Assembly: GCF_022879595.1 (NCBI RefSeq)
Contig: NZ_CP084266.1
Coordinates: 558,001 to 622,000 of the forward strand
DNA length: 64,000 bases
Direction: 5' to 3'
Origin: Caballeronia sp. Lep1P3
GTDB taxonomy: Bacteria > Pseudomonadota > Gammaproteobacteria > Burkholderiales > Burkholderiaceae
Shown here: positions 44,869-55,933 of the stretch, in pieces
Layout of the letters: the number at the start of each line of letters is the position of its first letter
Position numbering within the stretch: position 1 is the first letter of the stretch
Program-made: the position numbers and the translations under genes
Notes under the pieces: model-generated
What the model saw: the letters and a program-made list of their open reading frames with translations, nothing else
Databases searched by the model: none
What the model was told of the DNA's origin: nothing

Positions 44869-44885
44869 AACTGGTAAGGCCAGTT
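44869..44885. promoter_or_regulatory. GntR/FadR-type palindrome upstream of the Ldh2-family gene
   Basis: AACTGG and CCAGTT are perfect arms around TAAGG. The shape matches the TGGT-N3-ACCA style sites of GntR-family (PdhR/LldR-like) repressors. It is about 100 bases upstream of the dehydrogenase start. The only GntR gene in the window is 19 kb away and its own sites differ, so the regulator is likely elsewhere. Confidence 0.5.
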
Positions 44886-44986
44886 GATCGTCTGTAAAGT
44901 GTTAAGCCCGCGCGCGTTTCTCACGTTTTTCATGCTTCTCGAATAAGGGAACGCGCCAGCCATCGACCTAGGAGACGAGAGTCGCA

Positions 44987-46081
44987 ATGAACCAAATCAG
45001 CAAACCCGAGCTGCGCATCAACGCCGACACGCTGAACGCCTATGTCCGCGCGATCTGGGAACATGCCGGCAGCACCCCGCGCGAAGCCGAACTGGTCGCG
45101 AATCACCTCGTGATGGCGAATCTGTCGGGCCACGATTCGCACGGCGTCGGCATGATTCCGCGCTACGTGGCGTCGCTGGCGGACGGCCAGCTCACGCTCA
45201 ACACGCACGCCGAAATCGTCCGCGACGCGGGCGCGGTGCTGACCGTCGATGGACGCAAGGGCTTCGGGCAGGTCGTCGCTTACGAGGCGATGGAATTCGG
45301 CATCGAGCGCGCGAAGAAATTCGGCGTCGCGGCGGTCGGCCTGCGCAATGCGCATCACATCGGGCGCATCGGCCATTGGGCGGAGCAGTGCGCGGACGCG
45401 GGCCTCGTGTCGTTCCACTTCGTGAACGTCGCGGGCGATCCGCTCGTCGCGCCGTTCGGCGGCATCGACCGGCGTTTTGGCACGAACCCGTTCTGCGCCG
45501 CGTATCCGCGCGACGGCAAGCGCCCGCTGGTACTCGATTTCGCGACGGCGGGCATCGCTTACGGCAAGACGCGCGTTGCGTACAACAAGGGCGTGCAGGT
45601 CGCGCCGGGCATGCTGCTCGACCACGAAGGCCGCCCGACCGTCGAGCCGAAGGTGATGCACGAGGAGCCGTTCGGATCGCTCACGGCGTTCGGGCTGCAC
45701 AAAGGCTCGGGTCTCGCCGCGCTGTGCGAGATTTTCGGCGGTGCGCTCTCGGGCGGCTACACGACGCACGAAAGCACGCTCGAGAAGTCGAGCGCGATCT
45801 TCAACTGCATGACTTCGGTGATCCTCGATCCCAACGCGTTCGATGCGCCCGCCGCGCAAGCCGAAGCGGAAGCATTCCTCGAATGGATGAAGGCTTCGCC
45901 GCGCGCGGAAGGCGTCGATGCGATCCACGCGCCCGGCGAGCCGGAAGAAGCGCGACGCGCGGAACGCGGCGCGAACGGCGTGCCGATCGACCCGACCACG
46001 TGGAAGCAGATTCGCGAATCCGCGCAGAAGTCGGGCATGACGGAGGCCGAGATCGTGCCTTTCGCCGACGCGCTGAAGTAA
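44987..46081 (+). CDS. malate/L-lactate (Ldh2) family dehydrogenase
   Basis: 364 residues with a TAGGAGACGAG ribosome site. The family landmarks are present: HDSHGVGMIPRY at about 49-60, GLRNAHHIGRIGHWAEQCAD near 122, NPFCAAYPRDGKRPLVLDFA near 170, and GLHKGSGLAALCEIFGGALS. These NAD(P)H-dependent enzymes reduce or oxidise 2-oxo/2-hydroxy acids such as ureidoglycolate, lactate, malate, or delta-pyrroline carboxylates. The real substrate cannot be told. A GntR-type palindrome upstream suggests substrate induction. Confidence 0.9.
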   Translation: MNQISKPELRINADTLNAYVRAIWEHAGSTPREAELVANHLVMANLSGHDSHGVGMIPRYVASLADGQLTLNTHAEIVRDAGAVLTVDGRKGFGQVVAYEAMEFGIERAKKFGVAAVGLRNAHHIGRIGHWAEQCADAGLVSFHFVNVAGDPLVAPFGGIDRRFGTNPFCAAYPRDGKRPLVLDFATAGIAYGKTRVAYNKGVQVAPGMLLDHEGRPTVEPKVMHEEPFGSLTAFGLHKGSGLAALCEIFGGALSGGYTTHESTLEKSSAIFNCMTSVILDPNAFDAPAAQAEAEAFLEWMKASPRAEGVDAIHAPGEPEEARRAERGANGVPIDPTTWKQIRESAQKSGMTEAEIVPFADALK

Positions 46082-46148
46082 GCGCGTCGGGCGCGGCGGG
46101 GGCGGCGAATTGGTCAAGCCAATCTCGCCGCGCCGAGCCGCGTCCACG

Positions 46149-47045
46149 TCACCGAACCATCTCTTTTTCGATCCATTCGATGACCGAATCGCGCTTCGGC
46201 TGCCAGCCGAGCAGCGTGCGGGCGCGCTCGCCGCGCACGCGGCTGTTCGAGCCGAGACCGTAGGACGCCATTTCGTAGCCCCATTCCTTGATCGCTTCGT
46301 CCAGCGGCCAGTCTTCCGGCCCACGCAGGCCGAGCGCCTGCGCCATCGCGGTGGTCATGTCGCGGAACTGCGCCTCGCCGCTCTCGATGAAATAGAACGT
46401 GCCCGCCGGCGTCTTCTCGAGCGCGCGGCGGTAGGCATCGACGACGTCGTCGATATGCACGTTCGACCAAATGTTCATCCCGCGCCCCACATGCCGCACG
46501 ACGCCGCTTTTCTTCGCCTGACGCTCGAGCCGCGGCAACTGCACGCTGGCCGTCTGCGGAATCGCGCCGTGACCGTAGATGAGCGTGTTGCAGAGCACGG
46601 CGGAGCGCACGCCGCGTTTCGCGGCTTCGAGCACGAGATTGTCGATGGCGACGCGCGGCGCCTTGTCGGCGGTCGGTTCGGGGAGATTGTCCTCGGTATA
46701 GACGGAGTCCGACGCTTCGCCGCCCGACGCATCGCCGACGATGCTCGACCCGCTCGTATGCAGGAAGGGCTTGTTCGAGCCCTCGAGCGCGGCAATCAAC
46801 GCTTCGACCGCGCCGCGATGATCGCTGCTCGCCGCGTTGATGACCGCGTCCGCGGCGCGCGCTTCGGTGGCGAGAAGCGCGGCGTCGTCCAGGCTGCCGA
46901 CGACCGGTTCGATGCCCGCACGCTTCAGCGCTTCTTCCTGCTCCGCGCGGCGGATGAGTCCGCGCACGCGATGTCCGTCGCGCACGAGCCCCGCCGCAAT
47001 CGAGCCGCCGATAAAACCGCCCGCGCCTGTCACGAAAACATTCAT
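46149..47045 (-). CDS. NAD-dependent epimerase/dehydratase family protein
   Basis: 298 residues. A Rossmann start (VFVTGAGGFIGGSIAAGLVR) and the extended-SDR layout are clear. The catalytic region has SGSSIVGD, but the expected Y-x-x-x-K is not obvious where AIDNLVLEA occurs, so it may be an atypical NmrA-like reductase. HIDDVVDAYRRAL near 200 is typical of sugar-nucleotide or flavonoid-type family members. It is divergent from the LysR gene at 47158, which may control it. Confidence 0.83.
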   Translation of the reverse strand: MNVFVTGAGGFIGGSIAAGLVRDGHRVRGLIRRAEQEEALKRAGIEPVVGSLDDAALLATEARAADAVINAASSDHRGAVEALIAALEGSNKPFLHTSGSSIVGDASGGEASDSVYTEDNLPEPTADKAPRVAIDNLVLEAAKRGVRSAVLCNTLIYGHGAIPQTASVQLPRLERQAKKSGVVRHVGRGMNIWSNVHIDDVVDAYRRALEKTPAGTFYFIESGEAQFRDMTTAMAQALGLRGPEDWPLDEAIKEWGYEMASYGLGSNSRVRGERARTLLGWQPKRDSVIEWIEKEMVR

Positions 47046-47157
47046 CGTCCTGCTCCAAGAGAATGAGGTGGGCAGAGTATGGCTCGCTTAGACTTTCGCA
47101 TAAACGGTGGTAGTCTCAAATAAGCCTTGACTCCAAATCAACAATCGCCGCGCGGCC

Positions 47158-48045
47158 ATGAAGACAAATACCGACGAACTGCTTGTTTTTGTCACCGTAA
47201 TCGACAGCGGTTCGATGACGGCGGCGGCCGAAGCGCTCCAGCAGACCGTCTCGGGCGTGAGCCGGACGCTCACGCGCCTCGAAAAGAAACTCGACGCGAC
47301 GCTCGTTCGCCGCACGACGCGCCGCCTGCAACTGACCGACGAGGGCGAACTTTTTCTCGCGCGCGCCCGTGCGATTCTCGCCGCGATGGACGACGCCGAA
47401 GAAGCCATCTCGCGCCGCCGCGAGCGCCCGGCCGGGCGGCTGCGCGTGGATGCGGCTTCGCCGTTCATGCTCCATTGCGTCGTGCCGCAGGTGAGGGCGT
47501 TCGCGTCGCTTTATCCTGACATCTCGCTCGAACTGACGAGCAACGAGCGCATCGTCGACTTGCTGGAGCAGCGCGTCGATATCGCCATACGCATCGGCGC
47601 GCTGCAGGATTCCACGCTGCACGCGCGTACGCTCGGCAGCAGCCGCTTGCGCGTGCTCGCGAGCCCGGCTTACCTTGCGGAACACGGCGAGCCGCGCGAT
47701 ACCGACGAACTGATGCGCGCACGGCTGATCGGCTTCACGGCGCCGGAGAGTCTCAATGACTGGCCGCTGCGTCGCGGCCGCTCGCCGTTCGTCACGATCG
47801 AGCCGGCTGTCCGCGCATCGAGCGGCGAGACGATCCGGCAGCTCGCGCTCGACGGCGGCGGCATTGCGTGTCTCGCGGAATTCATGACCGCCGCCGACAT
47901 CGAAGCAGGACGCCTGCGCCCGATTCTCGACGACGCGCTGGAAGACGTGCGCCAGCCGATCAGCGCGGTGTTCTACCAGAGCGAATCGATGGCCGCGCGC
48001 ACCCGCGCATTCCTCGACTTTCTCGCGAGCAGGCTCGCGCTTTGA
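47158..48045 (+). CDS. LysR-family transcriptional regulator
   Basis: 295 residues. The N-terminal helix-turn-helix (LLVFVTVIDSGSMTAAAEAL, SRTLTRLEKKLDATLVRRTT) is followed by a LysR effector domain with LRVDAASPFMLHCVVPQVRA and DGGGIACLAEFMTAADIEAG. It is divergent from the epimerase gene across 112 bases that include an AT-rich stretch (around 47085-47125), the usual place for LysR sites. Regulation of that gene is inferred. Confidence 0.9.
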   Translation: MKTNTDELLVFVTVIDSGSMTAAAEALQQTVSGVSRTLTRLEKKLDATLVRRTTRRLQLTDEGELFLARARAILAAMDDAEEAISRRRERPAGRLRVDAASPFMLHCVVPQVRAFASLYPDISLELTSNERIVDLLEQRVDIAIRIGALQDSTLHARTLGSSRLRVLASPAYLAEHGEPRDTDELMRARLIGFTAPESLNDWPLRRGRSPFVTIEPAVRASSGETIRQLALDGGGIACLAEFMTAADIEAGRLRPILDDALEDVRQPISAVFYQSESMAARTRAFLDFLASRLAL

Positions 48046-48087
48046 CGCGGACCGCGCCCGCATCTTTCCACCCAAACGGACCCGACG

Positions 48088-48495
48088 ATGCCATCCATCG
48101 AAGCCATCAACGCTCCCGGCCTGCCGATCCCGGCCGGCCATTACAGTCACGCGACGCGCGCGGGCAATCTCGTCTGCGTGTCGGGGCAGTTGCCGATACG
48201 CGCGGACGGCACGCACACCGGCGACCTCCCGTTCGAAGAGCAGGCCGAACAGACGCTGACCAACTTGCGCACCGTGCTCGAAGCGGCGGGCGCGAGCTTC
48301 GCCGACTGCATCGAAGTGACGGTTTATCTCGCTGGCGTCGAGCACTGGAAGGCGTTCAACGACATCTACGCGCGGCACTTCGGCGCGTGGAAGCCGGCGC
48401 GCGCCGTCGTGCCCGTCGGCGCGCTGCACTACGGCTATCTGCTCGAAATATCGGCGCGCGCGTGGGTTGAACGAGAGCCGGCGCAGCGCGGTTAG
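48088..48495 (+). CDS. RidA/YjgF/YER057c family protein
   Basis: 135 residues. YSHATRAGNLVCVSGQLPIR, EEQAEQTLTNLRTVLEAAGA and the ending LEISARAWVE follow the RidA pattern; ARAVVPVGAL keeps the conserved Arg that binds the substrate carboxylate. RidA proteins deaminate reactive enamine/imine intermediates. It follows the LysR gene by 42 bases. Its last 4 bases overlap the end of the convergent AcpA-like gene. Confidence 0.9.
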   Translation: MPSIEAINAPGLPIPAGHYSHATRAGNLVCVSGQLPIRADGTHTGDLPFEEQAEQTLTNLRTVLEAAGASFADCIEVTVYLAGVEHWKAFNDIYARHFGAWKPARAVVPVGALHYGYLLEISARAWVEREPAQRG

Positions 48496-50174
48496 GCCAG
48501 ATCCAGCGAGCTCGTCAGATCGCCGAGCGGCGCTTCGCCGTTCGCCGCGAACGCCCGGTCCCGCGCGGCGACGCCGTCGAGCGGTGCGAGGCCGTGCACG
48601 CGCGAGATGAAGCGCAGGATCGAATTGGTGTCGTACACCGTGTGATCGACGTGGCCCTTCTTCGCCAACGGCGAAACGACGAGCGCCGGAATGCGCGAGC
48701 CGGGGCCCCAGCGGTCGCCCTTCGGAGGCGCGACGTGGTCCCACCAGCCGCCGTTTTCGTCGACGGTGACGATCACGACCGTGTTCTCCCACTGCGGTCC
48801 GCGCCGGATATGGTCGATGACGTTCGCGATGTGGCGGTCGCCCGAGGCGACGTCCGCGTAGCCCGCGTGCATGTTGAGATTGCCCTGCGGCTTGTAGAAC
48901 GTGACGGGCGGCAGACGGCCGGCGTCGATGTCCGCGAGCAGCCTGTTCGTGGAAGGATCGTCGCCGAGGCCCGCATCGCGCAGATGCCGCTCGCGCGCGG
49001 CCGTGCCCGGCGCGAAATTGCGGAAGTAGTTGAACGGCTGGTGGTGATACTGGAAGTCGGGCACCGCGCCCGTATCGCGATGATCCAGCGCGTATTGCCA
49101 CGCGCCGCTGTACCACGCCCAGTCGACGCTTTTTTCCGACAGGCGGTCGCCGATGGTCGCGTAGGACTGCGGGGGCAGCACGAGCGCGTTCGACGTATCG
49201 GCGAGACGCGGGTCGCCGCCGGGCGCGGCCTTCACGTTGCTCGGCTGATACGGCGGGAACATGGTGTTGACGGCATAGCCGTCGGCGGTCAGCGCGCCGT
49301 CGCGGACGAACTTCGGTGGGCCGTCCAGAGCGGATCGCGGCGAATCCGGCGCGAGCTTCAGGCGCGAGCCGGCGGGATCGTCGCCCTCGACGACGGCCAG
49401 CAGCTTTGCGGCCGGCCCGTTATGAGCGTCGGGATAGTAGGGCGCCTGAGCCGAGATCAGAAAGATGTGGTTCAGCCAGGAACCGCCGAATGCGGACATG
49501 AAAAAGTTGTCGCACAGCGTGTATTGCTGCGCGAGGCCCCATAGTTTGAGCGTATCCGCCGAATTCCGGTAATGGCCCATTACCAGACCGCCCGAGTCGC
49601 CCCACGCTGCGAACTGGTTGTTGCGCCCCGCGTTGATCTGCATCTGATTCTGGTAGAACCGATGCACGAGATCGCGCGTGATGACGCTGTTCGGCAGCGG
49701 TTCGCCGTGCGCGTCCATGAGGCGAAATGGCCCGTTCGCAAGTCGTTCGATCTGTTGCTCCGCAATCGCGTAGCGCTTGCCGTCCACGTCCTGCGCCTGC
49801 GGCACGAGGCCGCCCCAGATTTTGGGCAAGGTAGGCATCGGCGTGACGCCATCGCGATCGAGCTGTGTGTACTGCGAGGCCGGCGCCGCCGAAAGCGGAT
49901 ACTGCACGCCCGGATAGTTGCCGTAGAGATTGGTGAAGCTGCGGTTCTCCGCATAAATCACGACGATCTGCCGCACCTTCGCCGCGAGCGTGCGGTCGAG
50001 CGCGATGTCGGCTGCGGTCTTCGGCGTCGCGGGCTTGTGGTCGAACAGATTGCAGCCGCCGAACGACAGACCGGCAAGTCCGACGCCCGCCGCGAGCAGC
50101 CGGCGCCGCGCGGGATCGGCGGGCGCGTCACTGCTGGCGGGAAGCTCGTGATGCAGTTCTTCGTTCTCTTTCAT
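48492..50174 (-). CDS. AcpA-like acid phosphatase/phosphoesterase
   Basis: 560 residues. An N-terminal RRRLLAAGVGLAGLSFGGC combines a twin-arginine-like signal with a lipobox Cys41, so export is likely by Tat. Catalytic-domain motifs of the phosphoesterase (PF04185) superfamily follow: IVVIYAENRSFTNLYGNYPG, NNQFAAWGDSGGLVMGHY, and VIVTVDENGGWWDHVAPPKG. AcpA enzymes hydrolyse phosphomonoesters; related enzymes are phospholipase C. It acts in the periplasm. It converges on the RidA gene with a 4-base overlap. Confidence 0.88.
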   Translation of the reverse strand: MKENEELHHELPASSDAPADPARRRLLAAGVGLAGLSFGGCNLFDHKPATPKTAADIALDRTLAAKVRQIVVIYAENRSFTNLYGNYPGVQYPLSAAPASQYTQLDRDGVTPMPTLPKIWGGLVPQAQDVDGKRYAIAEQQIERLANGPFRLMDAHGEPLPNSVITRDLVHRFYQNQMQINAGRNNQFAAWGDSGGLVMGHYRNSADTLKLWGLAQQYTLCDNFFMSAFGGSWLNHIFLISAQAPYYPDAHNGPAAKLLAVVEGDDPAGSRLKLAPDSPRSALDGPPKFVRDGALTADGYAVNTMFPPYQPSNVKAAPGGDPRLADTSNALVLPPQSYATIGDRLSEKSVDWAWYSGAWQYALDHRDTGAVPDFQYHHQPFNYFRNFAPGTAARERHLRDAGLGDDPSTNRLLADIDAGRLPPVTFYKPQGNLNMHAGYADVASGDRHIANVIDHIRRGPQWENTVVIVTVDENGGWWDHVAPPKGDRWGPGSRIPALVVSPLAKKGHVDHTVYDTNSILRFISRVHGLAPLDGVAARDRAFAANGEAPLGDLTSSLDLA

Positions 50175-50396
50175 CGCGTGACTCCGAAGTGAAGCGCATG
50201 CGCCGACGAGCTAAGGCTATCGGCGCCGGAAGATGACGCCCGCTATACGCTGCGTCCCGGTGAACTGACAGCGCATGATGCCGTATCGGCCCGCCCGCGA
50301 AAACCTGGCCGAACGGCATAGGCGAAATTTACATCAGCATGCGAATTTGCCTATGCGATTTGGCCGACTGGAAACCGCCGGGCGGCGTGACTAACA

Positions 50397-51191
50397 TCAA
50401 CTCAACACGAGCTTTATTCCGACGAGAACGAGCGTCGCGGCGAGCACATGGCGCAGCAGCGCTTCGGGCGCCTTCGACGAAAGCGCGCTGCCGATGACGA
50501 TGCCCGGAATGGACCCCACTAGCAGCGAAAGCAGCAGGCCCCAGTCGACGGAGCCGATCATCCAGTGTCCGGCGCCGGCAATCAGCGTGAGGGGCACCGC
50601 GTGCGCCACGTCGGAGCCGACGATGCGCACCGTCGCGAGGCGCGGATAAAGCAGCAGAAGTACGGTCACGCCGATTGCGCCCGCACCCACGGAGGTGATC
50701 GAAACCAGCACGCCGAGAACGGCGCCGGTCAGAACCGTCCAGGCGGCCGTGCGCGCGGGGTTTTCGGGCCGGCTGCGTCCCTTGCTGTAGGCAAATCGCG
50801 CGAGCTGCGGGCGGAAGACGAGCGAAACGGCGGTGATGAGCAGCGCCGTGCCGAGTATCGACTGAATGAGCCGCGCCGTGCCGGCGGACGTGACGCCGTT
50901 CTGATGCAGAAAGTAGAGCGTGATGGCGGCGGCGGGCACGCTGCCTGCCGCGAGTCGGCCTGTGACGCGCCAGTCGACCGATCCTTTCAGGCCGTGCACC
51001 AGCGTTCCCGCGCTTTTCGTTGCGGCGGCATAAAGGAGGTCGGTGCCGACGGCCGTCGCCGGATGGATGCCGAACAGCAGCACGAGAAGCGGGGTCATGA
51101 GCGAGCCGCCGCCCACCCCCGTCAGGCCGACGAGGAAGCCGACCCCGAGCCCGGAGGCGGAATAAAGTAGGTCGATGTGCGGAAATGACAT
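50397..51191 (-). CDS. TauE/SafE-family sulfite/anion exporter
   Basis: 264 residues with about eight membrane helices in two similar halves, including GLGVGFLVGLTGVGGGSLMT and LGVLVSITSVGAGAIGVTVL, the paired glycine-rich motifs of TauE/SafE. The family moves sulfonates, sulfite or sulfoacetate across the inner membrane, but many members are uncharacterised. The start at 51191 was chosen because the upstream extension to 51326 has no family similarity. It stands divergent from the glucosidase gene. Confidence 0.88.
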   Translation of the reverse strand: MSFPHIDLLYSASGLGVGFLVGLTGVGGGSLMTPLLVLLFGIHPATAVGTDLLYAAATKSAGTLVHGLKGSVDWRVTGRLAAGSVPAAAITLYFLHQNGVTSAGTARLIQSILGTALLITAVSLVFRPQLARFAYSKGRSRPENPARTAAWTVLTGAVLGVLVSITSVGAGAIGVTVLLLLYPRLATVRIVGSDVAHAVPLTLIAGAGHWMIGSVDWGLLLSLLVGSIPGIVIGSALSSKAPEALLRHVLAATLVLVGIKLVLS

Positions 51192-51381
51192 GCGCGGGTG
51201 AGAACCGGTCGGGCGTGGTCGAGTCGAAAAACCGTCGATGATAGCCGGTAAGTGATCCACCTGCTGCACGAGGAGCCGTGGCCAGCCGGCCATCGGCGTG
51301 GGCGAGAGGCAGGACGCGAAGTGCAACGTTTGCGATCGAGCGCCAGTCGGCGCCCTTTCACGTTACTTTCAGGAAGGTGCA

Positions 51382-53628
51382 ATGGATACGAAGCAACAGA
51401 CGCAGGACCCGACGCAGCAACAACAACAGCAGCAGTTCCCGGCGGCGGACGAGGCGTTCATTCCGACCGAGCACGCCAGCACGCCGAGCGAACGCCAGTT
51501 CGTCCTGAAGTCCGGCAATACCTTCGCCGTCTATGACGCCAACGGCGACATACGCGGCGGCGACGACGGCCTCTTCGTCAACGATACCCGCGTGCTGTCC
51601 GAACTCGTGCTGTCTTTCGGCGGCCGCGCGCCTTCCTTGCTGTCGGGCAGCGTTTCCAGCGACAACGCGGTGTTCACCGCGCATCTGACGAACAAGCCGC
51701 TGCCGCCCATCGGCGGGGCGCGCACGCCGGAGGGCGTCATTCACGTCGAGCGCAAGCGTGTGCTGTCCGGGCACGTGCTGCACGAAAGCATCGTGCTGAC
51801 GAACTACGGCACCGAGCCGTCCACGGTGCCACTCTCGATCTCGTTCGCTGCCGATTTCCTCGACATGTTCGAGGTGCGCGGCACCATCCGCCCGAAGCGC
51901 GGCACGCTGCGCCCGCCCGCCGTGGAGGACGGCGAAGTCGTGCTGCGCTATATCGGTCTGGACGAAGTGGAGCGCACCGCGCGCATCCAGTTCACGCCCG
52001 CTCCCGACGCGCTCTCGCCCACGCGCGCCGACTATGCGCTGCACATCCAGTCGGAAACGGCCATCTCCATCTATCTGTCGGTGACGGCGGTCACGCGCGC
52101 GCTCAACGACGCGAGCGAGGAAAGCAAGCGCAACGCCGCGGAAGCCGCGGAATGCGCGCCGGAATCCGGGCGGCCGGCCATCCGCGAGGCGCTCGTCGAC
52201 GCGCACCGCCGCATGCGCGACAAGCGTCGTGCGAGCGCTCGCGTCAGGTCGAGCAATCCGCTTTTCAGCGAGTGGATCGACCGGTCGCTCGCGGATCTCG
52301 GCCTGCTCACGACCGATCTCGAAACCGGTCCGTATCCGTATGCCGGCATCCCGTGGTTCTCGACGCCGTTCGGACGCGACGCGATCATCACGTCGCTGCA
52401 GATGCTGTGGCTGCATCCGACGCTCGCGCGCGGCGTGCTGCGCTTTCTCGCGGCGCATCAGGCGCGCGAGGACTCGGCCTTCCGCGACGCCGAAATCGGC
52501 AAGATCATGCACGAGACGCGCAAGAGCGAAATGGCCGCCACAGGCGAAGTGCCGTTCGCCCTCTACTATGGTGGAGTGGACAGCACGCCGCTTTTCATCG
52601 TGCTGGCGGGCGCGTATGCGGAACGCACCGGCGACCGCGCGCTCATCGACGAAATCTGGCCCGCGCTGCAACTCGCGGCGGACTGGGTCGCGCGCCATTG
52701 CGACAAGAATCCGCACGGCCTGTTGCAGTATCAACGGGCCACGGAATACGGCCTCGCCAATCAGGGCTGGAAGGACAGCCACGATTCGGTGTTTCACGCG
52801 GACGGCCAGTTTCCCATCGGGCCGATTTCGCTCGTGGAAGTGCAGGGATATGCGTCGAAGGCGTTCTCCACGATGGCGCGGCTTGCCCGCGAGCGCGGCG
52901 AGAACGAGCGCGCCGTCGAATTCGAGCGGCGCGCGGAGCACATACGGGAACGCGTCGAAGCGCTATTCTGGATGCCGGAAATGGACTTCTATGGCATCGC
53001 GCTCGACGGGCGCAGCGAACTGTGCCGCGTGCTTTCGTCGAACGCGGGGCATCTGCTTGCGTTCGATCTCGTCGAACGCAGGCGCGGCGAGGCCGTCGCG
53101 CGGCAACTGGAATCGGCGCTCTTTCATACTGGCTGGGGCGTCCGGACGCTCGCGGCGGGCCAGCCGCGCTTCAATCCGATGTCCTATCACAACGGGTCCG
53201 TGTGGCCGCACGATACGGCCATCTGCGCGCGGGGACTGGCGCGCTACGGCGAGCGCAGCGCGGCGGTCGGCCTGTTGCAGTCGCTCTTCGAAGCAGCCGT
53301 CACGTTCGACATGCGCCTGCCGGAGCTTTTTTGCGGATTCACGCGCCAGCGCGGTGAGCGGCCCATTGCGTATCCGGTCGCGTGCTTGCCGCAGGCCTGG
53401 GCTGCGGGCGCGCCTTTCATGATTCTCGAAGCGTGTCTCGGCGTGTCCATCGACGCCGCGAACGACGAAATCCGCGTCGACCGGCCGCAGTTGCCCGAAG
53501 GCATCGACTGGCTGGAGATCGGCGATCTGCGCATGGGCGACAGAAACGTCACCATCACGTTCCGGCGCGTGGGCGGGCAAGTGGTGCCGTCGGTGGAGGG
53601 CGATGCGCGAGTCGTCGCCGTGCTCTGA
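51382..53628 (+). CDS. amylo-alpha-1,6-glucosidase/glycogen-debranching family protein
   Basis: 748 residues with an AGGAAGG ribosome site. The N-terminal domain (FVLKSGNTFAVYDANGDIRG, NDTRVLSELVLSF) and a C-terminal six-hairpin barrel (PYAGIPWFSTPFGRDAIITS, NQGWKDSHDSVFHADGQFPI, NPMSYHNGSVWPHDTAICAR) match the GDE-type glycoside hydrolases of GH63/GH133. Acidic catalytic residues are plausible at the GRDA and WKDSHD motifs. It would open alpha-1,6 or trehalose-like linkages of storage polysaccharide. The first 20 residues contain a seven-Gln run. No other glycogen genes are nearby. Confidence 0.85.
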   Translation: MDTKQQTQDPTQQQQQQQFPAADEAFIPTEHASTPSERQFVLKSGNTFAVYDANGDIRGGDDGLFVNDTRVLSELVLSFGGRAPSLLSGSVSSDNAVFTAHLTNKPLPPIGGARTPEGVIHVERKRVLSGHVLHESIVLTNYGTEPSTVPLSISFAADFLDMFEVRGTIRPKRGTLRPPAVEDGEVVLRYIGLDEVERTARIQFTPAPDALSPTRADYALHIQSETAISIYLSVTAVTRALNDASEESKRNAAEAAECAPESGRPAIREALVDAHRRMRDKRRASARVRSSNPLFSEWIDRSLADLGLLTTDLETGPYPYAGIPWFSTPFGRDAIITSLQMLWLHPTLARGVLRFLAAHQAREDSAFRDAEIGKIMHETRKSEMAATGEVPFALYYGGVDSTPLFIVLAGAYAERTGDRALIDEIWPALQLAADWVARHCDKNPHGLLQYQRATEYGLANQGWKDSHDSVFHADGQFPIGPISLVEVQGYASKAFSTMARLARERGENERAVEFERRAEHIRERVEALFWMPEMDFYGIALDGRSELCRVLSSNAGHLLAFDLVERRRGEAVARQLESALFHTGWGVRTLAAGQPRFNPMSYHNGSVWPHDTAICARGLARYGERSAAVGLLQSLFEAAVTFDMRLPELFCGFTRQRGERPIAYPVACLPQAWAAGAPFMILEACLGVSIDAANDEIRVDRPQLPEGIDWLEIGDLRMGDRNVTITFRRVGGQVVPSVEGDARVVAVL

Positions 53629-53676
53629 AGGTGCGCGGCGCTCTGGCAACGAAGCGCCGCGAACCTGCCGGGCGCG

Positions 53677-55906
<2,230 letters not shown>

Positions 55907-55933
55907 CCGGCCCGCCGCAAACTCACGAGCCGC

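Noticed and set aside
53630..53660. GCGGCGCT...AGCGCCGC hairpin after the glucosidase gene
   Set aside because: Stem is good but no T-run follows, so it was not called a terminator; it could still shape the 3' end.
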